From: an uncultured Pseudomonadota bacterium
GTDB taxonomy: Bacteria; Myxococcota_A; UBA796; GCA-2862545
Length of the DNA stretch: 43,507 bases
Direction: 5' to 3'
NCBI GenBank assembly: GCA_903861005.1
Contig: CAIOSP010000080.1
Location: 1-43,507 of the forward strand
Translations under genes and position numbers: made by a program
Shown here: piece by piece, positions 1 through 9,092 of the stretch
How the letters are laid out: each line of letters starts with the position of its first letter
Position numbering within the stretch: position 1 is the stretch's first letter
The notes under the pieces: generated by a model
Seen by the model: the letters and a program-made list of their open reading frames with translations, nothing else
What the model was told of the DNA's origin: nothing
Databases searched by the model: none

Positions 1-607
1 ACCGAGAACGCGTCGATGAGCGACAGGACAGACGGGGCGGCGGGCTTCCGGGGCGGCATGCGGGATCTCCAAGCGAGATCCGCCGCCACTCACCCTGCGG
101 CACGCATCGTTCAAGCCGGAAACTTCATGCGATTGCCCTGATCTCGTTGGCCTCACCCTCCAGGGCCTTGGCCGCCACGGCAAGCCCCATCAAACGCCTC
201 CCCCCACCACCGGGACCCTACCGCAGCCAGTCCGCGTCCGCGGTTCGCTCTGCAGCCCCGGTTCACCGCTTCGTCGAGCGCATCCGCTCCGCGCGGGTCG
301 GGTCCCCAAAGTCGGTCTCCAACCCACGTCCCGTCTCTACGCGCCAAGGTGAAGCGCCGCGTCGGGACGCCCCGCCGACGTCCGTCACCGAACCGCCGCA
401 CGGATCCAGCCGCCGGAGCCGGGGCGGGTCTGGAGATCCGCCTTGAAAACCCGCAAGATCAGCGGACCTCACGACAACGCGGCGGTCGACACGGACGTGC
501 AGTCTGATGAGCGCGCCTGATTCATCCAAAATCAATGATACGTATAACCACGTAGAACACCGCCGAACCAAGGCATGCATGGGTACGATTCATGAAGATC
601 CGCACCG
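1..607. other. No convincing gene; left-edge intergenic region
   Basis: Short open frames on both strands here are Arg/Pro/Ser-rich and show no family motif, so I read them as high-GC noise. One frame is open from base 1 to a stop near 141 and could be the last 46 codons of a gene cut by the window edge, but its sequence is not recognisable. A small hairpin (7-bp arms 63-69 and 75-81, 5-nt loop) lies inside that frame and has no T-tract. The stretch from about 519 to 552 is clearly AT-richer than its surroundings and probably holds the promoter of the gene starting at 608 or 665. Confidence 0.5.
521..548 (+). promoter_or_regulatory. Possible promoter for the PAS/GGDEF/EAL gene
   Basis: TATAAC at 543-548 lies in an AT-rich patch and has a poor -35 match (TTCATC, 521-526) 16 nt upstream. 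The assignment rests mainly on base composition and position, so it is weak. Confidence 0.25.
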
Positions 608-3600
608 GTGCGACCCGACCACGCAGTCGGAGGTCAGCCGTATACGGATCTGGCCCACCGCAACATGCCGAACAGCCCGTCTCGTCCCAACGCCTCTAAG
701 GCAGACGCCCAAGGCGCCAACCGCGCGCTCGGTGCGCAGGTTGAGGTGGACACCCCGAACGTGCCGAAGGTCAGCGCCGACGCCGGCCACCGAGACAGCG
801 TGGACGTGCTGCCACCCGGGTCACCCGGGGCGTTCTGGACTGTCGGTCGTGACGGAGAGATCACCTCCACGAACATCGAATTCGTGGAGGTCATCGATCG
901 GAGCGTTGAGGAGCGGGTCGACCGACCGATCCCAGAGTTGACCGAGATCGATCGTTCAAACAAGGTCGTGGTCGAACACCTGAATCCGACCCGCGACGAC
1001 CCGTTCAAAGGTCGCTTTCAGCGCAGCCACCGACTTCCTGACGGGACGCTGACCGCGCTGGACTTCTCGGCGTTCTCCACCGAGGACACAGACGCGTTCG
1101 CCGTCCTCATCCGTGCGGCGCGGGCGGCGGACGCCGTGCAGAGCGGCGGGCGGCGCTCCGCGTCGACGAAGCTCGCCAGGGTGCTCGCGTCCACCACCGA
1201 CGGGTACTGGTCAGTGGCCCCGGACGGATGCATCCAGGAGATCAACGCGACCCACGCGTCGGTGCTTGGCTACACGCCAGAGGAGATGATCGGCACGCAC
1301 ATCTCCAACTACTCGCGGCCCAACCCCACGGATGAGGCCGTTCGCGTCACGATGGAGCAGATCAAGCAGCTGGGGACCGCGCGGTTTGAGTCGGAGCACG
1401 TCCACCGCCTGGGCCACCTCGTGGCGGTCGAGTCGGTCGCCGCCTACTTGCCCGAGCACGACGAGACGATCGCCTTCATCCGTGACATCTCCGCGCGGAA
1501 GCATGCGGAGGCCGAGCTTCGAACCCAGAAGCGCGCGCTGTCCGCGGCCACCAAGAAGCTCACGAAGATGCTGGAGTCCGTGGTCGAAGGCGTGATGACG
1601 CTGGACGCCACCGGGCGCGTGACCAATGTGAACGCCGCGGTCTGCCGTCTGCTGGGCATGAAGCGCGAGCAGCTGGTGGGTGAGCTCACGGGCGTGGTTC
1701 GCAACGGCCAGGATGAGGTGCTGAAGGTGGTGCGGCGCCTCCTCTCTGAGGGCGGCCAGCTCACCGTGGAGCGCGAGTTCGCGCACCCCGATGGCCGAAC
1801 CCTGACCTTTGAGGTCATCGCCACCGCGCTGATCGAGCTCGACGAGGTCATGGTGCTCCTCTACGACGTCACGGAGCGCCAGCAGGCCGTGCGAAAGGAG
1901 CAGGCCGCGCGTGAAGCGTTCGAGCGACAAGCCGGTCGCTTCACCGCGTTGACCCAGGCCACCCTAGACGGCTTCTGGAGCGCAGGACCGGACGGGATCG
2001 TGCGCGAGGTGAACGACGCCCTGTGCACGATGCTCGGCTGGTCCCGCGAAGAGATCGTTGGACAACACTTGAGCTGCCTCACCCCAGCCGACGCCCGCGA
2101 GGACGCCGAGCGGTGGCGGACCCGGCTCCTTCGACTGCGCCACGTTCGGACCGACAGCGTCTTGGGCCGGCGCGACGGCAGCAAGGTCCCGGTCGCTCTG
2201 ACGGCGTGGGTGGACCCGCAGGACGGCGCCTACCTTTGCCTCGCGCACGACGTCACGGCGCTCCATGTCATGCAGGAGCAGAAGCAGGCCTTGCTCGGAC
2301 AGCGCGAAGCGCAGGCCAAGAAGTTCGAGGCGCTCACCAACGCCAGCCTCGACGGGTTCATCATGGTGGACCGGGACAGCGTCATCCTCGAGGTGAACGA
2401 CGAGTACTTGAAGCTGGGTGGGTGGAGCCGCCACGCGCTGCGTGGCGCGCCGATCGCGGTCGTGATGGCCTCGACCGAGGAGTTTCTTCGCGAGACGAAT
2501 ACGGCGATGCTTGAGACCCCCCAGGTGAGGTTCGAGACGCAGCACCGACGCGCGGACGGCACGCTGTTCCCGGTAGACGTCTCTGCCGTGGCGATGCAGT
2601 CCACGGGCCACTGCCTGCTGTTCGTGCGCGACACCACCGAGCGCAAGGCCCACGAGGAGTCGTCCCGTCACGCCGCCCACTACGACATGCTCACAGACCT
2701 CCCGAACCGTCGCATGCTGATCGACTCGTACCGCAAGACCAGCGCGCTCACCGCGCGACGGCAAGAGCACGGCGCCCTCGTCTATCTGGACCTCGACAAC
2801 TTCAAGTTCCTCAACGACGCGCGCGGTCACGACGTGGGCGACGAGGTGCTGCGCGAGGTGGCCAAGCGCCTGCGCATGTGCGTGCGCGACTGCGACACGG
2901 TGGCGCGCGTGGGCGGCGATGAATTTGCGCTGGTGCTGGGCGAGCTGAGCGGGGACGTGCACGTCGCCGCCGGGCAAGCCAGCGTGGTCGCGGAGCGCGT
3001 GTGCCGCAGCCTGGCCAAGCCCTACGTGATGAAGGATTACGTGCACACGGGCGGCTGCAGCGTCGGCGTCGCGCTGTTCCGAGACGAGCAAGACGAGCTT
3101 GACTCGGTCATGAAGTACGCGGACTCAGCGATGTACCTGGCCAAGAAGAGCGGGCGGAATCAGGTCCGGTTCTTCGACACCGCGATGCAGGCCCGCCTCA
3201 CCGCGCGCTCGGGGCAGGCGCGCGAGCTCAGCGACGCGCTCGCGCGGGAGCAGTTCCTGCTGCACTACCAGGTGCAAGTTGGCGCGGATCATCGGCCGTG
3301 TGGCGCAGAGGCCTTGGTGCGCTGGCTACACCCGGACCGTGGCCTGCTCGCCCCGTGCGAGTTCATCCCGCTCGCCGAGGAGACCGGCTTCATCTTGCTG
3401 CTCGACGACTGGGTGCTGCACACCGCCTGCGTTCAGCTCAGGGCTTGGCAGGACCACGACGACACCAAGGACCTGCCGCTGTCCGTCAACGTCAGCGCCA
3501 AGGCGTTCAACCAGGCCGACTTCGAGCAGCGCGTCCTCCACGCGCTTCAGGCAACCGGCGCGCCCCCGCACCTGCTCAAGCTCGAGCTCACCGAGACCAT

Positions 3601-3970
3601 CGCGCTCAAGAACGTGGAGCAGACGGTGACCAAGATGACCTCCCTGCAGAAGCACGGCGTGAAGTTCTCGATGGACGACTTTGGCACCGGCTACGCGTCG
3701 CTCACCAACCTGCGGCAGCTCCCGTTCGATCAGCTCAAGATCGACCAAGCGTTCGTCCGCGGTCTGCCCCACGAGCCGATGAACGTCGCCATCGTCGAGT
3801 CGATCCTGGCGATGAGCCGCGGCTTGGGCATCGAGGTGGTCGCCGAGGGCATCGAGACGGCCGACGAGCTGGACGCGCTGCGCTCGCGGGGTTGCATCAA
3901 GTACCAGGGCTACCTGTTCAGCCGCCCCATCCACCACAAAGACTACGAGAGCCTGCTCCACCAGAGCTGA
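608..3970 (+). CDS. Multi-PAS diguanylate cyclase/phosphodiesterase (GGDEF-EAL)
   Basis: A cytosolic signalling protein of about 1,120 residues predicted to make and/or break cyclic di-GMP. It has a divergent N-terminal PAS-like segment (about 60-175), then four clear PAS repeats (about 185-300, 318-430, 446-560, 576-690), a GGDEF domain (about 700-860) and an EAL domain (about 870-1115). The GGDEF motif is intact near residue 770. An RxxD product-inhibition site (RDCD) sits five residues before it. The EAL domain keeps EAL (about 900), SVN, LTET, DDFGTG, LKID, AEGIET and QGY, the residues used for metal binding and catalysis, so both activities look possible. There is no transmembrane segment, so the input is probably a soluble ligand, redox state or partner. 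The start is uncertain: GTG at 608 or ATG at 665, neither with a strong ribosome site. The net activity cannot be predicted from sequence. Confidence 0.93.
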   Translation: MRPDHAVGGQPYTDLAHRNMPNSPSRPNASKADAQGANRALGAQVEVDTPNVPKVSADAGHRDSVDVLPPGSPGAFWTVGRDGEITSTNIEFVEVIDRSVEERVDRPIPELTEIDRSNKVVVEHLNPTRDDPFKGRFQRSHRLPDGTLTALDFSAFSTEDTDAFAVLIRAARAADAVQSGGRRSASTKLARVLASTTDGYWSVAPDGCIQEINATHASVLGYTPEEMIGTHISNYSRPNPTDEAVRVTMEQIKQLGTARFESEHVHRLGHLVAVESVAAYLPEHDETIAFIRDISARKHAEAELRTQKRALSAATKKLTKMLESVVEGVMTLDATGRVTNVNAAVCRLLGMKREQLVGELTGVVRNGQDEVLKVVRRLLSEGGQLTVEREFAHPDGRTLTFEVIATALIELDEVMVLLYDVTERQQAVRKEQAAREAFERQAGRFTALTQATLDGFWSAGPDGIVREVNDALCTMLGWSREEIVGQHLSCLTPADAREDAERWRTRLLRLRHVRTDSVLGRRDGSKVPVALTAWVDPQDGAYLCLAHDVTALHVMQEQKQALLGQREAQAKKFEALTNASLDGFIMVDRDSVILEVNDEYLKLGGWSRHALRGAPIAVVMASTEEFLRETNTAMLETPQVRFETQHRRADGTLFPVDVSAVAMQSTGHCLLFVRDTTERKAHEESSRHAAHYDMLTDLPNRRMLIDSYRKTSALTARRQEHGALVYLDLDNFKFLNDARGHDVGDEVLREVAKRLRMCVRDCDTVARVGGDEFALVLGELSGDVHVAAGQASVVAERVCRSLAKPYVMKDYVHTGGCSVGVALFRDEQDELDSVMKYADSAMYLAKKSGRNQVRFFDTAMQARLTARSGQARELSDALAREQFLLHYQVQVGADHRPCGAEALVRWLHPDRGLLAPCEFIPLAEETGFILLLDDWVLHTACVQLRAWQDHDDTKDLPLSVNVSAKAFNQADFEQRVLHALQATGAPPHLLKLELTETIALKNVEQTVTKMTSLQKHGVKFSMDDFGTGYASLTNLRQLPFDQLKIDQAFVRGLPHEPMNVAIVESILAMSRGLGIEVVAEGIETADELDALRSRGCIKYQGYLFSRPIHHKDYESLLHQS

Positions 3971-4059
3971 CCGGAGTGGCGCCGGAGGACGGCGCCGGCT
4001 GGACGACGAGCGAGTCGTTCCGACCGGGCGGGCCAGGGCGGCGGGCGCGCGTCCCCTGC

Positions 4060-4074
4060 GGTACACTCCGCGCG
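4060..4074 (+). promoter_or_regulatory. Possible -10 element before the PhoD-like gene
   Basis: GGTACACTCCGCGCG contains TACACT, a fair -10 hexamer, about 20 nt before the GTG start at 4087. No -35 is recognisable. A very similar 15-mer occurs at 42529-42543 before another gene, which is the main reason to list it. Confidence 0.25.
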
Positions 4075-4086
4075 CGGGAGGTCGCA

Positions 4087-5583
4087 GTGATTCAAGTCGG
4101 CTGGTCGAGGCGAGAGGTGTTGGAGGCAGCGATCTCGATCGCGGCGACGGGTGGCGCGCTCTCGGCGTGTGCGCCGACCGACGAGGGGCTCGACACGGAC
4201 GAGACCCCGGGCGCCGCGGAAGACACCGACGGGATCGCCGACACCGACGCGCTCCTCGACACGGACACGCTCCTCGACACCGACCCCGTCGAAGACTCGG
4301 ACCCAACGGATCTCGCGGAGTTTGACGCGGACGCGATCGCGCTGGACACAGGTGCCTTCACCTACGCCGTGATGTGCGGGAGCATGACCCCGGCGCGCGC
4401 GCGGCTCTCGACGCGCGCCGACGGCGTGGCGGCGGTGCGTGTGCGGGTTTGGGAGGAGGTCGCCGCACCCCGCGTGCGGCTGATCGTGGACGTCGACGTG
4501 GCGCCAGAGGACGGCGGCTTCGTGCACGCGCTCGTGGAGGGCCTCTCGCCCGCGCACGCTTACCGCTACGGCTTCTTCACGGTCGACGAGGCTGGACGGC
4601 TCGTCGGACGGAGCGACCTGGGGCGCTTCCGGACCGCGCCAGCCGACACCGAATCCCCGCCGCTGACTGTGGCGCTGTGCTCGTGCAACGGGGACGCGAA
4701 GGGACGCTACGACGCGTTCGGCCGCATCGCGGACCACCCTGAGGTCGACGCCATCGTGCACGTCGGCGACATGGTCTACAACGACGGCGCCGCCACGCTC
4801 CCCCAGTACAGGGCAAGCTGGGCGTCGTGGATGCAGTCGGCCGGCTACCGGGCCGCGCTCGCGTCGGCGGGCCTCTACGCGACCTGGGACGACCACGAGG
4901 TCGCCAACGACTGGGATCCGGAGCAGACGTCGCCCGCACAGAAGGCGGCCGCCTTGCAGACGTTCCTGGAGAACGTGCCTGTGGAGTCGGGCCCAAACGG
5001 GGAGCTCTGGCGCAGCTACCGGTGGGGCCTGACGGCAGAGATCCTGGTCCTGGACTGTCGCTCCGAGCGGCTGCCGTCCACCCGGGGCGGGTCGGACGAC
5101 GACCTCTACATGAGCCGCGCCCAGCTGGACTGGCTCAAGGATCGCTTGGCTCAGAGCCCGTGCCGCTTCAAGGTCGTGATGAATTCCGTTCCGATCACCT
5201 GCATGCCCACCGTGTGGGACGTCGCCGCAGCGGATCGATGGGAGGGGTACCCCAAGCAGCGAAACGAGCTGATGAACCACATCCGGGACGCGGCGATCGC
5301 CGACGTGTGGTTCCTCACCGGCGACTTCCATGTCTGCTTCACGTCCCGCATCGAGCCCGGCTCGACCGGCACGCTCGCGGTGACTCAGGAGATCTGCGTC
5401 ACCAGCGGGAACAGCAACCCGTTGGGCGCGCTGCTGACGCAGCCGTACTTCGGCTACAACACCTTTGAGCCGCGCCTCTGCCTGATGACCTTCGACCCCG
5501 CGCTGGGGACCGTGCGCGTGCAGTTCATCGACCCGACGGGAGGGCGCGTCGTGTTTGATCGGGCGCTGTCCCAGACGCCCTGA
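4087..5583 (+). CDS. PhoD-like metallophosphatase, Tat-type lipoprotein
   Basis: A 498-residue protein of the PhoD alkaline phosphatase/phosphodiesterase family, expected to hydrolyse phosphate esters outside the cytoplasm with bound metals. The GTG start at 4087 has a GGGAGG ribosome site; the same frame is open far upstream but over the end of the preceding gene. The N-terminus has a twin-arginine motif (SRREVL, residues 7-12) followed by a short hydrophobic stretch and a lipobox (LSAC, lipidated Cys28), so it is probably folded before export and lipid-anchored. An Asp/Thr-rich linker (about 30-80) comes next, then a PhoD_N-like beta domain and the catalytic domain with VHVGDMVYND, WDDHEVANDW and LTGDFHV, the metal-ligand motifs of the family. 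The Asp/Thr linker resembles the acidic spacer in the MYXO-CTERM protein at 12087. The exact substrate is unknown. Confidence 0.88.
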   Translation: MIQVGWSRREVLEAAISIAATGGALSACAPTDEGLDTDETPGAAEDTDGIADTDALLDTDTLLDTDPVEDSDPTDLAEFDADAIALDTGAFTYAVMCGSMTPARARLSTRADGVAAVRVRVWEEVAAPRVRLIVDVDVAPEDGGFVHALVEGLSPAHAYRYGFFTVDEAGRLVGRSDLGRFRTAPADTESPPLTVALCSCNGDAKGRYDAFGRIADHPEVDAIVHVGDMVYNDGAATLPQYRASWASWMQSAGYRAALASAGLYATWDDHEVANDWDPEQTSPAQKAAALQTFLENVPVESGPNGELWRSYRWGLTAEILVLDCRSERLPSTRGGSDDDLYMSRAQLDWLKDRLAQSPCRFKVVMNSVPITCMPTVWDVAAADRWEGYPKQRNELMNHIRDAAIADVWFLTGDFHVCFTSRIEPGSTGTLAVTQEICVTSGNSNPLGALLTQPYFGYNTFEPRLCLMTFDPALGTVRVQFIDPTGGRVVFDRALSQTP

Positions 5584-5905
5584 CGGCGCGGGTCATCGTG
5601 ACCGTATCCCCAACCGCCAGACCAGCGGGTCGCTTCAACCGCGCATGGCGCCGATAGCCAAGCTGTGGCGTCGCCACGCACGCTCGCGTGCGCCCGCTCA
5701 CCCCGTCGCCCGCGCGCACCAACCCGCGACCGGCTCGCCGCGGTCGTAGACGCCGTCCACGTTCCCCTCGCCCACTGCGCGCCCCACGCACCCGCGCGTC
5801 GAGCGCTGCGACGCCATGCCGCCCACAGGTGACGTGGCCGGAACACCCGCCGACGTGGTGGGGTGAGATGTATGTGTCGCGGCCGAAGAAGCCGAAAGGG
5901 CGGGG
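5584..5905. other. Intergenic, no gene recognised
   Basis: About 320 nt between the convergent PhoD-like gene and the small lipoprotein gene. Frames on both strands were read; none gives a recognisable protein. A 5-bp hairpin (GGTCA/TGACC, 5591-5603) just after the PhoD-like stop could be a weak terminator but has no T-tract. Confidence 0.4.
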
Positions 5906-6253
5906 CTAGGGGCGGGGCGCGGTGTAGTCGATGTGCCACCGATACCACGGCTCATTCTGCGGACACGTCCAGCGGAAATAGCCTTCATCGTCAATGCTTT
6001 CAATCGTCTCTGGCTGTGGCCAGCATTCAGGCGTCGGAAATGCCCCGTCGCTGCCATTGTCGTCAACACAGATCGAAAGCGAAAACGAGGTAATCCCGTC
6101 CGGCGCCTTCCACAGAACATCAACAGGCCGGTCCCATCGGCAGTCGCCGCCCACGGTCTGCTCAACCAGCACGATGTCCGTGTCCCCGTCGTGAACCACG
6201 CCCGCGTCGGGTTCACACGCCGCCAACGTCAACATCAGACTTGCCCAACGCAT
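5906..6253 (-). CDS. Small Cys-containing lipoprotein, unknown function
   Basis: A 115-residue predicted lipoprotein. The ATG at 6253 follows a GGGAGG ribosome site. The signal peptide is very short and ends in the lipobox LAAC (Cys13). The mature part is acidic, rich in Trp and Pro, and has four further cysteines (in GGDC, SICV, PECW, WTCP) that could form two disulfides, which fits an exported domain. I recognise no family. The gene is visibly AT-richer than its neighbours, which may mean relaxed selection or recent acquisition. It lies in the same orientation as the lipoprotein at 6495 but 241 nt downstream of it, so it is probably transcribed separately. Confidence 0.7.
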   Translation of the reverse strand: MRWASLMLTLAACEPDAGVVHDGDTDIVLVEQTVGGDCRWDRPVDVLWKAPDGITSFSLSICVDDNGSDGAFPTPECWPQPETIESIDDEGYFRWTCPQNEPWYRWHIDYTAPRP

Positions 6254-6494
6254 CGTGACCCCTCCCAGGACGCCGACCATATAGCGCGCGTCAGACGGCC
6301 GCAGGACAGGCCTTCAACCTCCTCCCACCGCTCCTGAAGGTCGACCCCACGCGGCTTCCGTCGCCGCAGCAGACTCACGCCCGCACCTCGGCGTGTGCGC
6401 CCCGCCCGATAGGAAGGACCCGCTCGTCGTCGCCGACGCGCACGGATCCGACGACACGGCGGGGCGAATTTCCGCCCACCTGTCGGGAGGGCCG

Positions 6495-7229
6495 CTACGA
6501 GGCGGCCGCCAGACACGCGGCCACGGCGCCCTGCACGGCGTTCGTGCAGTCGGTGCCGTCGCACGGGAACTTCGCCCCGTTCACCTCATACCGGCACTGG
6601 GTCGCCGTGCAGCAGGTGTTCATCGTGCACCCACCCACGGACACCAGCTCGCAGTGCTCAGTCAGGTCTTCGCCGCCCTTGTCCGGCTCAGCGACGGTGA
6701 TCGGTAGCACCACCGGCTCTCCCCAGCTCAGGCCGGCGCCGCCGACCGGTGTGGTCGGCTCGGGCTCGTTGGCGGCCGCGAAGCCGACGTCGGTCGTGCC
6801 CGTCGACAGCTCGGTGTAGCAGGTGCCCATTCCACGGTAGTCGCGGTTGCAGAAGGTCTGGCCCTCCTGCGCCTCGAACACCGACGGGATGTCGAACCCG
6901 GCGGGGGTCCGCTCCGCATCCGTGATCGGAATCTCGTAGTAGCCCTCCTCCCAGGTCTCCACGAACACGATCACGCTGTTCACGGTGAGCTCAGTCACAA
7001 CCGACACGTCGACGTGCCAGTTGTAGGTGTCGCCCGCCACGAACGTGGTGGTCGACGGCGGCGTCACCACCACAGCCTGTCCGCTGGTCTGGCTACCGGA
7101 CGGCGCACCAGCGACGAAGGTGGCCGACGGGAACGTCACGACCAGCCCGGTGTTGGACTTGCAGCCGGACACCGGGCCGATCGCGAACACCGCCAGCATC
7201 GACAGCCACACAAACGGGAGCCTGTTCAC
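6495..7229 (-). CDS. Cys-rich lipoprotein, unknown function
   Basis: A 244-residue predicted lipoprotein. The GTG start at 7229 is chosen because GGAGG sits a few bases upstream and the signal peptide begins there; the open frame extends upstream into the neighbouring gene. The signal ends in VSGC (Cys23). The mature protein has a beta-rich, Thr/Val-rich N-terminal half (about 25-130). Its C-terminal half has many cysteines, including a GGCTMNTCC cluster and FPCDGTDC, suggesting a small disulfide-bonded module. No family is recognised. It has no sequence likeness that I can see to the lipoprotein at 5906 apart from being exported and Cys-containing. Confidence 0.72.
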   Translation of the reverse strand: MNRLPFVWLSMLAVFAIGPVSGCKSNTGLVVTFPSATFVAGAPSGSQTSGQAVVVTPPSTTTFVAGDTYNWHVDVSVVTELTVNSVIVFVETWEEGYYEIPITDAERTPAGFDIPSVFEAQEGQTFCNRDYRGMGTCYTELSTGTTDVGFAAANEPEPTTPVGGAGLSWGEPVVLPITVAEPDKGGEDLTEHCELVSVGGCTMNTCCTATQCRYEVNGAKFPCDGTDCTNAVQGAVAACLAAAS

Positions 7230-7341
7230 GGATACCTCCGATGACGGGCGTGCCCGCCACACAACCGTCCTGCAACGTCGATGCCACCCCCCCTTGGCCC
7301 GACGAGGAGACATCGCGCAGGGTTCCCAAGCCCGCAGGCCC

Positions 7342-8016
7342 CTACCGCTCCCGGTAGGTCCCAAACACAAAGTCCCACAGCGGCGACGAGATCCCCATGT
7401 TCCGCTCACCATCCGCGAAGTGATGCACCAGGTGGATCCGCCGCATGGTCTTGCCGAGCGTGGTCGTGGGCTTGAAGTGGTGCGTGTAGTAGTGCGTCCA
7501 GTCGTAGGCCAGGTACCCGAGCACCGTGCCGCCAAACAGCGGCCACCACAGCGCACCCGCCACCCCCCAGTAGACCAGCGCGATCACCGCGGCGATCGGG
7601 AAGCTCATCAGCGGCGGCGCGACCAAGCGCCACGGGTCGTCGGGGAACTCGTGGTGGTAGCCGTGCAACATGAACAGGTTGAGCTTGCGGGACGGGTCGT
7701 TCCCCGGCTTGGCGTGGAACGCGAAGCGGTGGAGCCCGTACTCGAGCAGGGTCCAGTTCAGCACGCCCAGCACGAACAGCGGCACGCCCACCAGGGGCCC
7801 CACCGCGACGGCCGACCACGCGCCGTAGGCGATCACCCCGCCGAACCACACGATCGGCAGCGCGGGGTGGGACGTGGCGAGCACGTTCTCCACGAAGTCG
7901 TTCTTGAACACCCGCAGGCGCTGGGTGCCGCGGTTGCGCGGGTCCGGCGGGCCGACCACGCCGCCCCACTGGTCAATCGCCTGTTGGCACTCTTCAGTGA
8001 GATCCAGCAGTCCCAT
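7342..8016 (-). CDS. Fatty acid hydroxylase-type di-iron membrane enzyme
   Basis: A 224-residue integral membrane protein of the fatty acid hydroxylase/sterol desaturase superfamily, which uses a di-iron centre to hydroxylate lipid chains. Membrane helices lie at about 53-85 and 138-172. The His clusters of the superfamily are all present: HRFAFH (96-101), HGYHH (118-122), HYYTHH (175-180) and HLVHH (195-199). This layout is closest to fatty acid 2-hydroxylases. The N-terminal cytochrome b5 domain found in many eukaryotic members is absent, so electrons must come from elsewhere. The ATG at 8016 has a GGAGGG ribosome site. It begins 53 nt after the rtcA stop on the same strand, with no obvious terminator between, so it may be the third gene of the rtcBA operon. 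The substrate is not determinable. Confidence 0.85.
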   Translation of the reverse strand: MGLLDLTEECQQAIDQWGGVVGPPDPRNRGTQRLRVFKNDFVENVLATSHPALPIVWFGGVIAYGAWSAVAVGPLVGVPLFVLGVLNWTLLEYGLHRFAFHAKPGNDPSRKLNLFMLHGYHHEFPDDPWRLVAPPLMSFPIAAVIALVYWGVAGALWWPLFGGTVLGYLAYDWTHYYTHHFKPTTTLGKTMRRIHLVHHFADGERNMGISSPLWDFVFGTYRER

Positions 8017-8069
8017 TCCACCCTCCGCGCCGCCACCATTGCAAGAACCGGGCCGTCTCCGGCCGCGGC

Positions 8070-9089
8070 TCAGCCTTGGGCGCCCACCTCGACCACCCAG
8101 GTCGGGCCGTCGTCGACGAACCGGATGTCCACCGGCAGGAACCGACGGATGACGTCCGCGTTCGTCGTGGTGTGCAGGCTCGGGGCTACGGTTCGGTAGC
8201 GGCCGCCGCCCGCCAGCGCGCACAGCAACAACAGCTGATCCGCGGTGTGCTCCCCCACCGGCACGTCGTGGGCGAGCAGCGCGCGCACCTCGTTCACCAC
8301 GCCGCGCGCCACCACCTCGGCGCGCACGCCCTTCTCGCCCACCGCCGACACCACCTCGGCGCCGTTCGGGAAGTCCAGGCGCGCCCACACGGCGTTTCCC
8401 GGGCCGCGCGGGTCCTTCACCTCCATGATGCGCCCGGCGCCGCGGTCGGTGCCCAGCTCGCGCGCCAGCACGAACAGCTCGCGGTTGGCGATCGACGCGG
8501 AGATCCCCGACACGATCGCCTCGAAGGACAGCGTCACGTCGCCGCCGCGCGACAGCAGCTCCAGCGGCTCCAGCCGACCGGGCGTGAGCCGCGCGTGCAG
8601 CCGGCCGCCGCCCGCCGGATAGAAGCCCGGGCGCTCCAGCTCCAGGTCGAGCGTGGCGCCCATACGCCCCAGCAGCGGCGCGTAGACCGCGTCCAGGAAG
8701 GGCACGGGCGGCGCGGCGGGGTTGTGCGTCCCGCCGCTCAGCACGAGCGACGACGGCGCGGCCGCGTGCAGGAGGATCGGCACCAGCGTCTGCAGGACGA
8801 GCGTGGTGCTACCCGCGCTGCCGATGTCGATCTTCCAGTCGCCGTGCTCGACCGGCCCGGGACGGAACTCGAGCGTGGTGGACGACAGCTCAGCGCCCAC
8901 CACGTCGGCCCCGCACACCGCAGCCGCGCTCTCCACCGCGCGCAGGTGCTGACGCATCAGCCCCGGGCGCGCGCGGCCCGCGCGGATCTGCTCCACGCGC
9001 ACCGGCGTGTTCGTCACCGCGGACAGCGCGAGCGCCGTCCGCAGGATCTGCCCGCCGCCTTCCCCTGCCGAACCATCGAGCGTGATCAT
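8070..9089 (-). CDS. rtcA: RNA 3'-terminal phosphate cyclase
   Basis: A 339-residue homologue of RtcA, which uses ATP to turn an RNA 3'-phosphate into a 2',3'-cyclic phosphate through an enzyme-AMP intermediate. Family motifs are clear: DGSAGEGGGQILR at the N-terminus, an RARPGL segment, GSAGSTTLVLQT, and the C-terminal EHTADQ. The nucleophilic histidine is most likely His306 in SLHTTTN, matching His309 of the E. coli enzyme by spacing. The ATG at 9089 is only 3 nt after the rtcB stop, so the two are co-transcribed. Length matches the family. In the pathway it prepares ends that RtcB can seal. Confidence 0.97.
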   Translation of the reverse strand: MITLDGSAGEGGGQILRTALALSAVTNTPVRVEQIRAGRARPGLMRQHLRAVESAAAVCGADVVGAELSSTTLEFRPGPVEHGDWKIDIGSAGSTTLVLQTLVPILLHAAAPSSLVLSGGTHNPAAPPVPFLDAVYAPLLGRMGATLDLELERPGFYPAGGGRLHARLTPGRLEPLELLSRGGDVTLSFEAIVSGISASIANRELFVLARELGTDRGAGRIMEVKDPRGPGNAVWARLDFPNGAEVVSAVGEKGVRAEVVARGVVNEVRALLAHDVPVGEHTADQLLLLCALAGGGRYRTVAPSLHTTTNADVIRRFLPVDIRFVDDGPTWVVEVGAQG

Positions 9090-9092
9090 GGC

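Noticed and set aside
3298-4086. Upstream extension of the PhoD-like frame
   Set aside because: It overlaps the EAL domain in another frame and has no homology. The real start at 4087 has a ribosome site and a Tat-lipoprotein signal.
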